From AP-15 sp963774345 (GTDB taxonomy: Bacteria > Pseudomonadota > Alphaproteobacteria > ATCC43930 > CGMCC-115725): DNA of 64,000 bases. Both the position numbers and the translations under genes were made by a program. This document shows positions 35,293 through 44,636 of this stretch, piece after piece. The stretch spans positions 248,001 to 312,000 of the forward strand of contig CAVZFB010000049.1 in NCBI GenBank assembly GCA_963774345.1, read 5' to 3'. Numbering within the stretch: the first letter of the stretch is position 1; every line of letters begins with the position of its first letter. Under the pieces are notes generated by a model, which worked only from the letters and a program-made list of their open reading frames with translations, was not told where the DNA came from and ran no database searches.

Positions 35293-35634
35293 TCATTCCC
35301 CGCGGTCCCCCAACCGATTGGACGACTCGTAATGCGGGGTTTTAATCCTGATGCTGCCGGCGCTGCGCGTCTGTGCGCCATGCGCCTTGTAGGAGTCGAG
35401 CACGATATCAGCGAGGGCGACTGCCTCCGCCGGCGCGTTCAGCGGCCGGTGCTCTGCGAGGTAGCAGTCTAGGAGCTTTTGCCGGGCCTGCTTAAAATCG
35501 TCCGTGCCAAGGCTGACACGTCGCGTGCGCTTGGCTGCCTGGACATAGAAGGTGGCATACCAGGCGGGACTCCCGCTCCGCTGGGAAAGCCACCATGCGC
35601 CGACCTGGAAATTGTGCTTGGTGTAGCGCGGCAT
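35293..35634 (-). pseudogene. Integrase N-terminal fragment
   Basis: ATG 35634 opens a 113-residue frame with the arm-binding and first core-binding segments of a phage-type integrase: PAWYATFYVQAAKRTRRVSLG, DDFKQARQKLLDCYLAEHRP and ALADIVLDSYKAHGAQTRSA. It stops before any catalytic residue. This is a truncated tyrosine recombinase, unrelated in detail to the intact integrase at 28574, and marks an older insertion. Confidence 0.65.
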
Positions 35635-36162
35635 GGTCTGACCTGATCGATGAGGTAGTCGGAGATCTGGAACCCGAAATAAGCGACGGCGCGGCGGCCC
35701 TTGGAGATATAACCGATCACTCCGGCCAGGCGGATTTTCTTGAGGGTACCGGATGGAGGCGCAGGATGGCGGCGGCGTCGCGTTCGGAATAATGCCAGTA
35801 AAGCGCGAATCCGTGATCGCCGGCGATTTGCCGGCGCAGGGTTTCACGGCGATTTCGGACCCATGGCTCATACATCTCGATATGAGCCACGCTCTGAAAC
35901 AACCCCCTCGTGGGATCGCAGGCCGATGCCTGCGTGCAACTCTGCCGGATGCCACCGCGAGCCCAGCCTGTTCAGCCTGACCGGGCGGGAGTGCTGAAGA
36001 AGCCCGGCAATGCGCGAGGAAACCCCTCCTTTAGCTCGAACAAAGCAGGCTGTTCGGTCTTGTCCATCGCCATAAGCGTTCTTGCCCGTTGCCTCTTTCA
36101 GATTGAAATCACACCCGGGTGCGGTGATTGCCCCATCAATGGAAGGAAAAACGCGGGGCCGG
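35635..36162. other. No intact gene; possible leftward remnants
   Basis: Leftward fragments such as GFALYWHYSERDAAAILRLH (near 35800) and VIGYISKGRRAVAYFGFQIS (near 35700) look like protein but lie in different frames and are not recognised. They may be remains of genes of the same old element as the integrase fragment. Confidence 0.35.
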
Positions 36163-36906
36163 CTAAGGCTTGACCGGCGCATCAGGGACGACGGCCGGTA
36201 CGCCTTCGGGATTGATGCTGAAGGCGAGGAAGGTCAACGGCTCGCTCCCGGGGTTGCCCCATTGATGGACGAGGCCGGACGGCTCGTAGATCAGAGATCC
36301 CGGCCCGCGCTCAGCCGTCTTGCCGTTAACCGTGTTCGCGCCGGTGCCCGAGACGATGTAGTAGAGCGCCGCGCCCGAGCGATGGTGCGGCCGGTTTGAG
36401 GGCATCCCCGGTGGAAAGGTGACCCGCGTCAGGTTCAACTCATAGCTCCCCGGCTTCAGCCCGGGCAGCGGGGCGGGCGTCCGGTAGAGCTCCTTGACCG
36501 TCGCCGGCGCGGCAGCGATCGGTTGATCGAGGGCCTCCTTCGGGACCAGCAGAAAATACAGCAGGGTCGACGGCTCACCGTTCCCGGCTGTCAAAGATGC
36601 GGTTGTCCCGCCGGCGATCAGCGCGCCCCCGCCCGCCGTGATCTTCTTTGCCTCACCGTCGGCTATTTCGGTCGATCCGGACAGCTGGTAGAGGATGCTG
36701 TTCGGCGCCGACAGGCTGATCTTCTGGCCCGGCGGTATCGACACACTTACCGCCCTGAAATAGAGGGGCGCGTTGCCGAGGGAGGGCAGCTTGGTGCCGG
36801 CCACTACCGTCCGCGCGATCGCCGGCGCCGCCGGCGGAGTCTGCGCGGCGGCGGCGAGCGTCAGGGCCGTCACTCCTGCGAGCGCGGCTGCAATGGCAAA
36901 ACGCAT
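36163..36906 (-). CDS. Exported bicupin protein
   Basis: About 247 residues from ATG 36906 (AGAGG upstream; GTG 36912 is an alternative). A signal peptide (FAIAAALAGVTALTLAAAAQ) is followed by two cupin domains. The second has HHRSGAALYYIVSGTG and EPSGLVHQWGNPG, with metal-type histidines; the first (LYFRAVSVSIPPGQ, LYQLSGSTEI) lacks clear ligand histidines. It is a periplasmic cupin of unknown substrate. It stands alone. Confidence 0.8.
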   Translation of the reverse strand: MRFAIAAALAGVTALTLAAAAQTPPAAPAIARTVVAGTKLPSLGNAPLYFRAVSVSIPPGQKISLSAPNSILYQLSGSTEIADGEAKKITAGGGALIAGGTTASLTAGNGEPSTLLYFLLVPKEALDQPIAAAPATVKELYRTPAPLPGLKPGSYELNLTRVTFPPGMPSNRPHHRSGAALYYIVSGTGANTVNGKTAERGPGSLIYEPSGLVHQWGNPGSEPLTFLAFSINPEGVPAVVPDAPVKP

Positions 36907-37118
36907 GGTCACCTCTGACGATGCAGGGGTTTAAATTAAATCAGCGCAGTTTGCTCATCGGCGAGAGGAACCTGCTCCATTTCCCGCCGACCACGACCGC
37001 GAGAGCGCGCGGCTTCTTGCGAGATGCACCGTCGCTGGATGGGACCGCGGTCGGGGCTATGCCCTCCCTCTGTCACGCACCCAGCGACACTTTCTCCTCC
37101 AGATTGTCGCGCCGCCTC

Positions 37119-37748
37119 CTACCGCACGGGTGAGAAGGCCGCCGGGATCAGCAACTTGTTTGTCTGCCGGACCGGCCGCACCCCGGACTGCGCCGGCCAC
37201 CCCGTCCCGGGCCGCCGGGATTCGTCGCGGACGCGCGCGCGCTCGCCCAGATCCTTGTACACCCAGGTGTGGACGAACTTGTTGAGCCCGCCGAGTTCGC
37301 TCGTCCAGCAGGCCGCCAGCGGGGAGAACTTCTCGCGCGCCTCAATGGCGTTGGCCCACCCGTCCAGCACCTTCGGGATGTCGCCCGGGGCGTAGGTGTA
37401 GGTGCGCATCTCATACACGTTCCCGGTGCCGTAATCCCGGCTGCCCAGGGCGCGCATGAACGGCGCCGGATTCATGATCTCGGCTTCCTGCGCCACGATC
37501 AGGTCCCCGCCGCCGGGGAGCTGCTGCATAGCGGTGTCTTGCGCCATCGCCGTGCGCACCCTCGTACGGTGTCCCAGGTCATCGTAGGCATAGACGTGGA
37601 TGACCTGATTGAGCGGTCCGAATTCGGTGTGCCAGAAGGCCGCCAATTTGGAGTGTTTCTCCCGCAACGGCAGTCGCTTGGCAAAGCGCTCTTCGAATTC
37701 GGCAGTGGTTCCGGGGCGCAAGGTATAGGTACGAACTTCGTACAACAT
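37119..37748 (-). CDS. NIPSNAP-family protein
   Basis: The 209-residue protein starts at ATG 37748 with GGAGG eight bases upstream. It contains two related ferredoxin-like NIPSNAP halves: MLYEVRTYTLRPGTTAEFEE with VIHVYAYDDLGHR, and YEMRTYTYAPGDIPKVLDGW with FVHTWVYKDLGERA. Family members are small stress- or catabolism-linked proteins of undefined activity. The C-terminal tail after GWPAQSG is variable. No operon partners are evident. Confidence 0.88.
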   Translation of the reverse strand: MLYEVRTYTLRPGTTAEFEERFAKRLPLREKHSKLAAFWHTEFGPLNQVIHVYAYDDLGHRTRVRTAMAQDTAMQQLPGGGDLIVAQEAEIMNPAPFMRALGSRDYGTGNVYEMRTYTYAPGDIPKVLDGWANAIEAREKFSPLAACWTSELGGLNKFVHTWVYKDLGERARVRDESRRPGTGWPAQSGVRPVRQTNKLLIPAAFSPVR

Positions 37749-37975
37749 GAGCGCATCCTCCAGATGACGGGGTTTGGCGAGGCGAATGCCAGCCAACCGA
37801 TAGCGAATTCTACCCGACATTTCGCATATGGGCGGCTGATCCGCCCCTGGATAGTACCGCCGAGGGGTTTTACGAAGACGCGTAGCAGGCCTGCGGACAG
37901 TTTTTGAGGGACAGATGCCGGCTGGTCCCGGCTACGCTCCCGCCGCCGCGGGACGTCTATCCTCCCTCTAAGCCC

Positions 37976-38272
37976 TCAGGCAAGGTCCTCGACACGCACT
38001 CGGTAGGTTCGATCTGCGATCACGATTTCGGCGTGTTCACTGTCACCAACATCGCGACGGAAAACACCGATGCGGTCCCGCCAGCGCACGCGGTCCCCAG
38101 GATGCCAAAGGCGGCTAATCACGGGGTTGCAAAGGTGCCGCGGGCCGAGAGTGCCGTTGACTTGCCTTGCGCCGCTCACCGCCTGGCAATCGCTGTGTAC
38201 CGGACATGTTGACGCCTCACTGGAAAATTCTGTCGCACTGGCCTTCGCTGACGGGAACCGCCCGAGCGGCAA
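37976..38272 (-). CDS. Small hypothetical protein
   Basis: The C-terminal 45 residues (HPGDRVRWRDRIGVFRRDVG, EIVIADRTYRVRVEDLA) look like a small beta-barrel/SH3-like fold and have strong coding character. The N-terminal half is doubtful and the true start may be internal. Not recognised. Confidence 0.45.
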   Translation of the reverse strand: MPLGRFPSAKASATEFSSEASTCPVHSDCQAVSGARQVNGTLGPRHLCNPVISRLWHPGDRVRWRDRIGVFRRDVGDSEHAEIVIADRTYRVRVEDLA

Positions 38273-38444
38273 TAGCCGATACTTCCGTCAGCCCTGCGTC
38301 GGAGCGCTCGCCTCCCTGGCGCGACAGTGAGGCCTTCTCGTAAGCAGGCGGAAGCGTTTCGCCCTTAGACAGGATTTAGGGACGTTAGGGGCGTATTACG
38401 AGAACGTGCGCTGGTGGGGTTCCGGGAAAGAGAATTCTACCGCT

Positions 38445-39068
38445 TTAGATCAGACGTAAACCGGTCGCCTCTGGACCCTTCCTACCGTCGATTACGTCGA
38501 CGGCGACTCGCTGGCCCTCCGTCAGGCCCGTGATCCCCGCGCGCTCCAGCGCCGAAGCATGCACAAAGATATCCTTGCCGCCCCGATCTGAGGCGATAAA
38601 GCCAAACCCCTTCATCGCGTTGTACCACTTGACCGTGCCGGACTCCTCGACGGCGGCTTGGTCGGTGGGCGGATACACAGGTCGCTCCGGTCGGGCGCGT
38701 CTGAGCGGCTCTTGCTGCGCGGTGCTGCTGTCGACGCTGAGGATTTCGGTTACCTGTGGCCCTTTGGCACCGGGACCGGCGCGGACCTCGAGTGTCGCGC
38801 CCGGCGGCACGGTATCGTGGCCGCTGCGCTCGACCACACTCACATGCAGGAAGGCATCGCCGGACCCATCGGCAAGCTCGACGAAACCGAATCCCTTGTC
38901 GGGATTGTACCATTTGACGACGGCCTGGACCGGGGGACCGGAGGGCGCGTCAAACCTCTGGCCGCCAAATTGCGGTGTAGACCCGAAACTGCGCCGGGGT
39001 GCTTCAAAGTTGTCGTCGTCGAAGCCGCGGCGGCGGGTCGGACGAAAATCTCTGTCTCTGCTGCTCAC
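38445..39068 (-). CDS. Double cold-shock-domain protein
   Basis: The 207-residue protein starts at GTG 39068 with AGGA eight bases upstream. A basic, disordered N-terminus (RDRDFRPTRRRGFDDD) is followed by two cold-shock domains. CSD1 (about 48-110) has VKWYNPDKGFGFV and FLHVS; CSD2 (about 142-207) has VKWYNAMKGFGFI and IFVHAS. RNP1 and RNP2 motifs are intact in both, so it binds single-stranded RNA or DNA, as in alphaproteobacterial tandem-CSD proteins that act as RNA chaperones. Confidence 0.93.
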   Translation of the reverse strand: MSSRDRDFRPTRRRGFDDDNFEAPRRSFGSTPQFGGQRFDAPSGPPVQAVVKWYNPDKGFGFVELADGSGDAFLHVSVVERSGHDTVPPGATLEVRAGPGAKGPQVTEILSVDSSTAQQEPLRRARPERPVYPPTDQAAVEESGTVKWYNAMKGFGFIASDRGGKDIFVHASALERAGITGLTEGQRVAVDVIDGRKGPEATGLRLI

Positions 39069-39236
39069 TTGAGTTCCTGGGGGCCGAGCGGAATGCTCGC
39101 ACTCTGAAATGAGGCGGAATGATCGTCAACAAATTCCATAGCCGCGCCGTGTCCTGCTTTTTTTGACGGCTTTGTCGCTAATTGGCCTCATTGTGCAGCG
39201 GGGCGCGGGATTGTCCCACACCTTGAGAAAGGCAAA

Positions 39237-39530
39237 TTGGCGATGGATAGGGCCGAGTTTGAAGCCAACCTTCGGCGCGAGGGGTATGAGCTTCGCGAGG
39301 GCGAAATCAAACCGAACGAGCATCGTGGATCTCACGCGCACGAGTTTGACGCGCAGTTATTTGTGCTGGAGGGATCGATCACGCTGGTCTTTGGAGCCGA
39401 TCGCTGCACCTACGGTCCGGGCAACTCCTGTAACGTTCCGGCAGGAACGATGCACGAAGAACATACCGAGGCTGACGGCGTGCGATATCTGGCCGGGCGT
39501 CGAGCGGCAGCAGTGAACGTCCCTGCATAA
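39237..39530 (+). CDS. Single-domain cupin
   Basis: The 97-residue cupin has metal-binding motif one HRGSHAHEFDAQLFVLEGSI and motif two VPAGTMHEEHTE. The start is TTG 39237 (AAAGG four to five bases upstream) or ATG 39243. It is a cytoplasmic small-molecule-binding protein or enzyme of unknown substrate. Confidence 0.8.
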   Translation: MAMDRAEFEANLRREGYELREGEIKPNEHRGSHAHEFDAQLFVLEGSITLVFGADRCTYGPGNSCNVPAGTMHEEHTEADGVRYLAGRRAAAVNVPA

Positions 39531-39657
39531 CGCCGGCCGCTTACGACCACCACTGCGGTGACCCTACGGGCTTCGGTGCGATGGATAAGCGATCAAGTTT
39601 AAACCTAGTCTAGGCATCCCAGCCCGGGCAAATCAGTAATGACGCATTTCCACCCTC

Positions 39658-40497
39658 TTGAGGCCTGCGGACGGCGTTGGCAAACTGCCGGAATGGGGGC
39701 ATAGAACGAACCCGCCTGCACGACCGGACGGTCTTCGCCGCGCATCTCGCACCGCTGTGGAAGAAAACTGGTTCGTCTACGCCAAGCGACCCTTTGCCGG
39801 TCCTGAGCCGGTCCTCGCCTATCTCGCCCGCTACACCCACCGCGTCGCCATCTCAAACAGCCGTCTCCTCGCACTCGACGAGCGCGGCGTCACCTTCCGC
39901 TACAAGGATTACCGTCGCAACGGGCGGGCACGGTATCGCACGATGACGCTCGCGCCGGACAAGTTCATCCGGCGCTTCTTGCTCCACATTCTGCCCAAGG
40001 GGTTCCATCGCATTCGCCACTACGGGCTGCTCGCCAGCGCCGCCTACAAGACCAATATCGCGCGCGCCAGAGAACTGATCGCCATACCCGTGCCGTTGAT
40101 CGATCCGCCGGCAGACGACGAGGCAGACCTGACCGCCAACGCCGACCACCGTCCGCCATGCCCCTGTTGCGGCGGCCGCATGATCATCGTCGAGACCTTC
40201 GAGCGCGCCGGCGCACCCCGCGCCCGCCATCACCCGATGTCTGGGTCAGAACTGCGACGCCATGACCACCGTCACCACCCCATCACATCATCTGCCCGCC
40301 GGGGACGCTTGCTTCCGGCCTTGCATCGCCGTCGTCCCGACGCTCCCAGCGCCGATTGCATTCTACTGATCATGCCGAAATCACCGCGACGACGGCCGCG
40401 ACGCCAAAAGGGTCTTGACCGCGATCGCCGATTTGCCGCCGACTTAGCCGGCCAGCATTACCCACGCCGCGACGGCCGCCACATCAAATCCCCATAG
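39658..40497 (+). pseudogene. IS91-family transposase remnant
   Basis: The frame holds the C-terminal half of an IS91-type HUH transposase: ENWFVYAKRPFAGPEPVLAY, LARYTHRVAISNSRLLAL, FIRRFLLHILPKGFHRIRHYG. The preceding FAAHLAPL segment is in another frame (near 39735-39757), so there is a frameshift, and the N-terminal HUH domain is absent. After about 40250 the frame drifts into non-transposase sequence. This is a dead, 5'-truncated copy. Confidence 0.8.
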
Positions 40498-40542
40498 ACG
40501 GCAAGCCACCCGCCAACGCCCGCGGGTTCCTTCCCTGAAGGC

Positions 40543-40600
40543 TTTCGGACACCGGCCCTCAGCACCGGTGGATAGATCATTAATGGGCCGGTATCCGAAA
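40543..40600. repeat. Long inverted repeat downstream of IS91 remnant
   Basis: Arms TTTCGGACACCGGCCC (40543-40558) and GGGCCGGTATCCGAAA (40585-40600) pair over 16 bp with one mismatch, with a 26-base loop. It lies about 45 bases after the transposase frame. It may be an IS91-type end hairpin, a terminator or a small independent repeat. Confidence 0.6.
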
Positions 40601-40956
40601 CCCTGCACAAAACCAGCCGATCCCCGCGAGGAACACCGGCGGGCCGATCTCGCCTAATCCGTTTCGCAAAATTGAATTTCTCAGTGCTCCCCGAGGTTCC
40701 CAACGCTCCAACGCAGCCCTGACGGCGGAAATCGCCGACCGCATTCGGCGCGATTTCGAGGCTCAAACGGTGCGACCGCGTCTGAGGTTTGCCGACCAGA
40801 GCACCTTCTTATACCGCTGGGGATGCGCGTCGTTAGAAGGCCTCTTAATGTCCACCAGGGTCGCCGCATCCCTGGTGATGGTAACGAGTCTCCAACGTTG
40901 CGCAGCGAAGTCGAGGTTATAGTCCGGACCTCTCTCCTGAAGCTGTGCGTTTCATC

Positions 40957-41184
40957 TCACTCACTCGTCCTACCATGCTTATCTAAGAGCGCCCGCAATG
41001 CGAGATTCTCAGGACTGGACCCGGTTCTGTTTAAAAACTCCTCGACATCGGTATCTGTGATCCGGCCGCCGGAGGAGAGATTGGGCTCATGTCTCACGAA
41101 GGAACGGCCCGAGGCGGGATCGCGAATCAGCTGCCAGCGGTCACCGTTTGAGCTTCTGTAGAAATCTTCTGTCGATAGGGCCAT
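40957..41184 (-). CDS. Small conserved hypothetical protein
   Basis: The 75-residue protein starts at ATG 41184 with AGGAG seven bases upstream. It reads MALSTEDFYRSSNGDRWQLI and later FVRHEPNLSSGG, RITDTDVEEFLNRTG, LALRALLDKHG. This compact acidic protein resembles hypothetical proteins I associate with rhizobial genomes; function unknown. Confidence 0.75.
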   Translation of the reverse strand: MALSTEDFYRSSNGDRWQLIRDPASGRSFVRHEPNLSSGGRITDTDVEEFLNRTGSSPENLALRALLDKHGRTSE

Positions 41185-42156
41185 AGGACGGCTCCTGTAC
41201 TTTGCGTCGCGAAGCATACATGGGGCGTAGCCTGCTGTCCGTCACGCGTCCACCGCCGGGCGCTTGGACGTCGGCCCTGCGCCCCTTAACGGCCGCAGCA
41301 AAAGGCGGTTCTGGGATGTGCCGGCAGCTGCCGTTCGCTGGTCTGCGAGCGGACAGCCGGTGTCGACCTACGACAGTCACAACTGCGTCAGCGTGCCCGG
41401 GATTGCTGTAGCCGGCTCGACGCGCCGCCGTGGTCTGTTGAGACCGCAAGACCATCCACGAAACTGCGCTGCCGTCGGGTGAGACGGGCCATAGCTGACC
41501 CGAAGTCTCGATCGTCAGGCAGCATTGGCTCTCGCGGCTGCCAGGGTCCGATCGATGTCAGCTCGGGCTCGGGCCAGGCGCTCCGCTCGGACCGCGTCCT
41601 CCGCAGCTTTCTGCGCTGCGTCTCTACCGTGGCTCCGGTCTTCATATGGTGATCGCACCCCGTGGGTGTGAGGCATCGGTCCAAATCTCGCCGCTATTGG
41701 CGACGCGCCGGTTGCCAAGCGAGCAGTGAACCTTGTCCGGTTTCCATTTAGTTACCTCGCAAATGCCTATGCTTCATCCTAACAGGATCACGCTGTAGGG
41801 CGTTGCCGCGTTTTTAGGCAGAGCGATCACAGCCGCGCGGCGCGCTCACGCCGGCCGGGTTTTCCGCATCCCCGGACTTTGGGGATAGGCTCCGCCTAGA
41901 TTTTGTGTCCATTGATCGACAGGCCAAAAAACCAATCAGGAACTATCGCTTCGGACTCCGGCGGGCTCGAAGAATCCCACCGCAAGCCCATGGTGTTCGC
42001 CAATAAAGTTAAAAAGTCTAATTGCATCGATTTCGGGTGAATGCCATTTCTACAAAGAGGTCCCAAGAATTTTCGGCCCTATAGCAAAATACTTTCAATA
42101 TGATTTGAAATCGTCCCCATATATTATTTTCTGCAATTCAGAAAAGGATGCCAGTC
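41185..42156. other. Gene-poor stretch
   Basis: About 970 bases without a firm gene. A leftward frame 41718-41515 ends in AAEDAVRAERLARARADIDR and could be a 67-residue charged helix protein, but it lacks a good ribosome site. From 41900 the sequence turns AT-rich, probably the promoter region for the small gene at 42157. Confidence 0.4.
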
Positions 42157-42351
42157 ATGGGTATCTCGATGAGTAGTCCGACGAGCGGGTTCAGGAAATG
42201 GTCGGAGGCGTATGATTCGAAGACCGCTGCTGCTCGCGCCGTAGCGGGCGAGGTTGCCGTCATCCCGGTTCCGGATCTCGATCAAGGAAGGATGACCCCA
42301 GACGAACAGCCGCATCGTCCGTGGCTCGTGCCGGGAGCCGGTACGCTCTGA
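42157..42351 (+). CDS. Small protein, GFxKWS / LVPGxGTL family (copy 1)
   Basis: The 64-residue protein starts at ATG 42157 with AAAAGG eight to nine bases upstream. It shares an N-terminal pattern (MGIS...GFRKWSEAY) and C-terminal pattern (PHRPWLVPGAGTL at the very end) with the opposite-strand protein at 44113-43931; the middle is variable. The last 28 bases before and including the stop are nearly the same in both genes. No signal peptide or membrane segment. The family is unknown to me. Confidence 0.65.
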   Translation: MGISMSSPTSGFRKWSEAYDSKTAAARAVAGEVAVIPVPDLDQGRMTPDEQPHRPWLVPGAGTL

Positions 42352-42433
42352 AGCGAACTCCGGACTGCTTGGCTGGGTGTTCCATGGACACGGCAGCAAA
42401 CGAACGACGGAGGCGGGGCAGCGAGGACATATC

Positions 42434-42766
42434 ATGCTCACCGAGATCAATCCGGCCCCCAACCGGGAACGGCAGACGATTCAGACCCCCCGCCAATCAC
42501 ACCGGCCTGAGCCGACGCTGGGCGGCGGCGCCTATCTCAAGTTCAGGAACGACCGCGGCGTCCGCGAAATCTGTATCGGGGTGAGGGAATTCAAGTGCAT
42601 TGGGGAGTCCCCGCCGCAGGACCACCCGCACATCTATGTCAACATGGGCGAGGCGGATACGATCCTCTGTCCCTACTGCGGGACGGGGTTCCGCTTCGAT
42701 CCTCGATTGACACTGCTCGAAGCCGACCCGCCGGACAGTTTATTTACTGACCAGGACCCGGCCTGA
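42434..42766 (+). CDS. zf-CHCC zinc-finger protein (NDUFS6-like)
   Basis: About 110 residues from ATG 42434. The C-terminal domain has the zf-CHCC pattern: REICIGVREFKCIGESPPQD, HPHIYVNMG and DTILCPYCGTGFRFDP, where Cys, His and two Cys bind zinc. Alphaproteobacterial homologues relate to the complex I 13-kDa subunit. The N-terminal 40 residues are disordered. It follows the small GFxKWS gene by 80 bases. Confidence 0.85.
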   Translation: MLTEINPAPNRERQTIQTPRQSHRPEPTLGGGAYLKFRNDRGVREICIGVREFKCIGESPPQDHPHIYVNMGEADTILCPYCGTGFRFDPRLTLLEADPPDSLFTDQDPA

Positions 42767-42806
42767 CCGTTCGCTGCCGGAATCCCGCAGCACCGCCAAG
42801 CTCACC

Positions 42807-43040
42807 CGCACAGTGCTGCCGCAGGCAAGCGCCTATGCGATGATCCGCCGGCGCCCGGCGGCAGCTGGCATCGCCACCAAGCTCGGGAACCACAGCTTCC
42901 GGGCGACGGGAATCACGGCGGCACGCTGAAAAGGCCGCGGCAATGGCGAACCACACGTCGACGCGCACGACACAACTCTACGATCGCCGGCGCGACGAGG
43001 TTAGTCTCGACGAGGTCGACCGGATTGTGGCCAACCCTTT
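42807..43040 (+). pseudogene. Integrase C-terminal remnant
   Basis: The frame reads RTVLPQASAYAMIRRRPAAA and GNHSFRATGIT, then a small deletion removes the residues between this HxxR box and ...KAAAMANHTSTRTTQLYDRR with the catalytic Tyr, which is in another frame and ends DEVSLDEVDRIV. This is the catalytic end of a tyrosine recombinase of a different type from 28574. It is broken and lacks its N-terminus. Confidence 0.75.
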
Positions 43041-43055
43041 GTCCTGCCGAGGGTC

Positions 43056-43610
43056 ATGGACGCAATCGTGGTAATCGCAGGTTCCGCCGGTGGCTTTGAG
43101 GCCCTGCGGCGCTTTGTTACGGCGCTGCCGACCCGGTGTACGGCGTCGTTTTTCGTCGTCATCCACATTGGCAGTTACCCCAGCGTGTTGCCTTCCCTTC
43201 TGGCCCGTACCGCTGGACTTCGTTCGGCATTTGCGTACGACGGGGCCCCAATCGAAGCTGGACGTATCTATGTAGCGCCGCCGGATCATCACATGCTTCT
43301 GGAGCCCAGCCGCGTCCGATTGAATCAAGGACCGAAAGTCCACCACACCCGTCCGGCAGCCGACCCCCTGTTCATATCCGCCGCCAAAGTCTACGGAGAG
43401 CACGTCATCGGGATCGTTCTTAGTGGTGGAGGCAACGACGGGGCCGACGGGCTCCGGGCGATTAAGGAGCACGGCGGCATTGCTCTCGTTCAGCGGCCAC
43501 AGGACGCCTTGACGCCCTCGATGCCGCTGTCAGCCATTGCGGCGGTTCACCTCGACGCGGTGTTGTCGATCCCAGAGATCGTACAATGTGTGGTTGCTCT
43601 ATGTTCCTGA
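43056..43610 (+). CDS. Stand-alone CheB methylesterase domain
   Basis: The 184-residue protein is only the catalytic domain of CheB: Ser10 (AGSAGG), His37 (VVIHIG) and Asp128 (SGGGNDGADG) form the triad. There is no receiver domain, and no chemotaxis gene is nearby. Such orphan domains may be linked to CheR-CheB signalling or have other targets. The start ATG 43056 has weak ribosome-site support. It lies in a region of recombinase remnants. Confidence 0.85.
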   Translation: MDAIVVIAGSAGGFEALRRFVTALPTRCTASFFVVIHIGSYPSVLPSLLARTAGLRSAFAYDGAPIEAGRIYVAPPDHHMLLEPSRVRLNQGPKVHHTRPAADPLFISAAKVYGEHVIGIVLSGGGNDGADGLRAIKEHGGIALVQRPQDALTPSMPLSAIAAVHLDAVLSIPEIVQCVVALCS

Positions 43611-43665
43611 TTTTATCAAATTGTTCTATTTATCTGCGGTTCACTTTCACCGGGAGTTGAAGTGA

Positions 43666-43833
43666 ATGCCCCACTATCTGCCTTCCGATTTCGAGATCGA
43701 CACCGACACGCGCACGGTCACGCATAAGGCGTCGGGTAGAAAATATTCGTGGGGTCGCTCTTCAGAGATGGGCGACGCAACCCCACTACCATCACAGCGC
43801 GGAGGGGGATACGGATATTTCCCTCCGCAATAG
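43666..43833 (+). CDS. 55-residue small protein
   Basis: ATG 43666 with GGGAG nine bases upstream opens a 55-residue frame: PHYLPSDFEIDTDTRTVTHK, then ASGRKYSWGRSSEMG and a Gly/Tyr-rich end (GGGYGYFPPQ). The even codon use and strong ribosome site support it. No family recognised. Confidence 0.5.
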   Translation: MPHYLPSDFEIDTDTRTVTHKASGRKYSWGRSSEMGDATPLPSQRGGGYGYFPPQ

Positions 43834-43930
43834 CCATGATCTTATCCGTTACGGGTTCAAAGCGCTTCGAGAGGCAGAGTACGCGGCGGGGCGCTCGTAA
43901 CCCACGGGAAATGGATGCGATTTCTCATTT

Positions 43931-44113
43931 TCAGAGCGTACCCGGGCCGGGCACGAGCGGTGGCTGATGAGGCCGCTTGGGCGACAGACCAGCACCCTCG
44001 GCCGCCACTTCGTCACCCCCATCTGCCAGAACATCTTTCTTGATTTCTGGCTGGTGAGCGTCCGACCATTTGTTAAAGCCCTTGGAACAGCTATCTTTCA
44101 GGGAGATATACAT
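43931..44113 (-). CDS. Small protein, GFxKWS / LVPGxGTL family (copy 2)
   Basis: The 60-residue protein starts at ATG 44113 with AAAGG eight bases upstream. It begins MYISLKDSCSKGFNKWSDAH and ends PHQPPLVPGPGTL, matching the protein at 42157-42351 at both ends. The middle differs and is charged. It lies 68 bases downstream of the 61-residue gene at 44367-44182, possibly one transcript. Confidence 0.65.
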   Translation of the reverse strand: MYISLKDSCSKGFNKWSDAHQPEIKKDVLADGGDEVAAEGAGLSPKRPHQPPLVPGPGTL

Positions 44114-44181
44114 CAAGGCAACCTTTCTTTAAGATCAGGGGGTCCCGCATCGCGGAAAAACGGACCCTCGGTAGGCACGTC

Positions 44182-44367
44182 CTAAGCTGGCGCGTCGTTG
44201 AAAAGATTGCTCGAATGTTTCAAGCGCGCCACCATGCCTTCGAGCCAAAGAGCATTTTGTTCTAATAATCGGATCATCAGTGGATTCGAATCACTTAACG
44301 CAAGAAGGCGATACCTTGCCGCGCAGACTAGGGCCTGTTCTATCTTGTCGTTTGTTATTGTAACCAT
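44182..44367 (-). CDS. 61-residue small helical protein
   Basis: ATG 44367 has GGGGAGGAG just upstream, a strong ribosome site. The protein (VTITNDKIEQALVCAARYRL, LLEQNALWLEGMVARLKH) is predicted to be two helices. No family recognised. It precedes the LVPGxGTL-family gene on the same strand. Confidence 0.6.
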   Translation of the reverse strand: MVTITNDKIEQALVCAARYRLLALSDSNPLMIRLLEQNALWLEGMVARLKHSSNLFNDAPA

Positions 44368-44636
44368 GCGCTCCTCCCCTTAGCCGAGGGCGCGCGGCCA
44401 ACTCCGCCCGGTCGGCGACCAAGCCCGACACCGGCAGGTTACGAGTGGTAGGTGAGCACGGATAGGTTCGGAAACTACCTATGGCTGGGTGGCCAACACG
44501 GAAGGCGCGGCACGCACGCCGGCTCGGGATCGAGTGACCGGGCCCGAGGGAATGTTGTCTGCTGTACCGGAATTTCGCCAAGTTCTCGGGTCAGAACTAC
44601 CCCTCAGACTGCGCGCAATCCATCAAGCAGGCGGGT

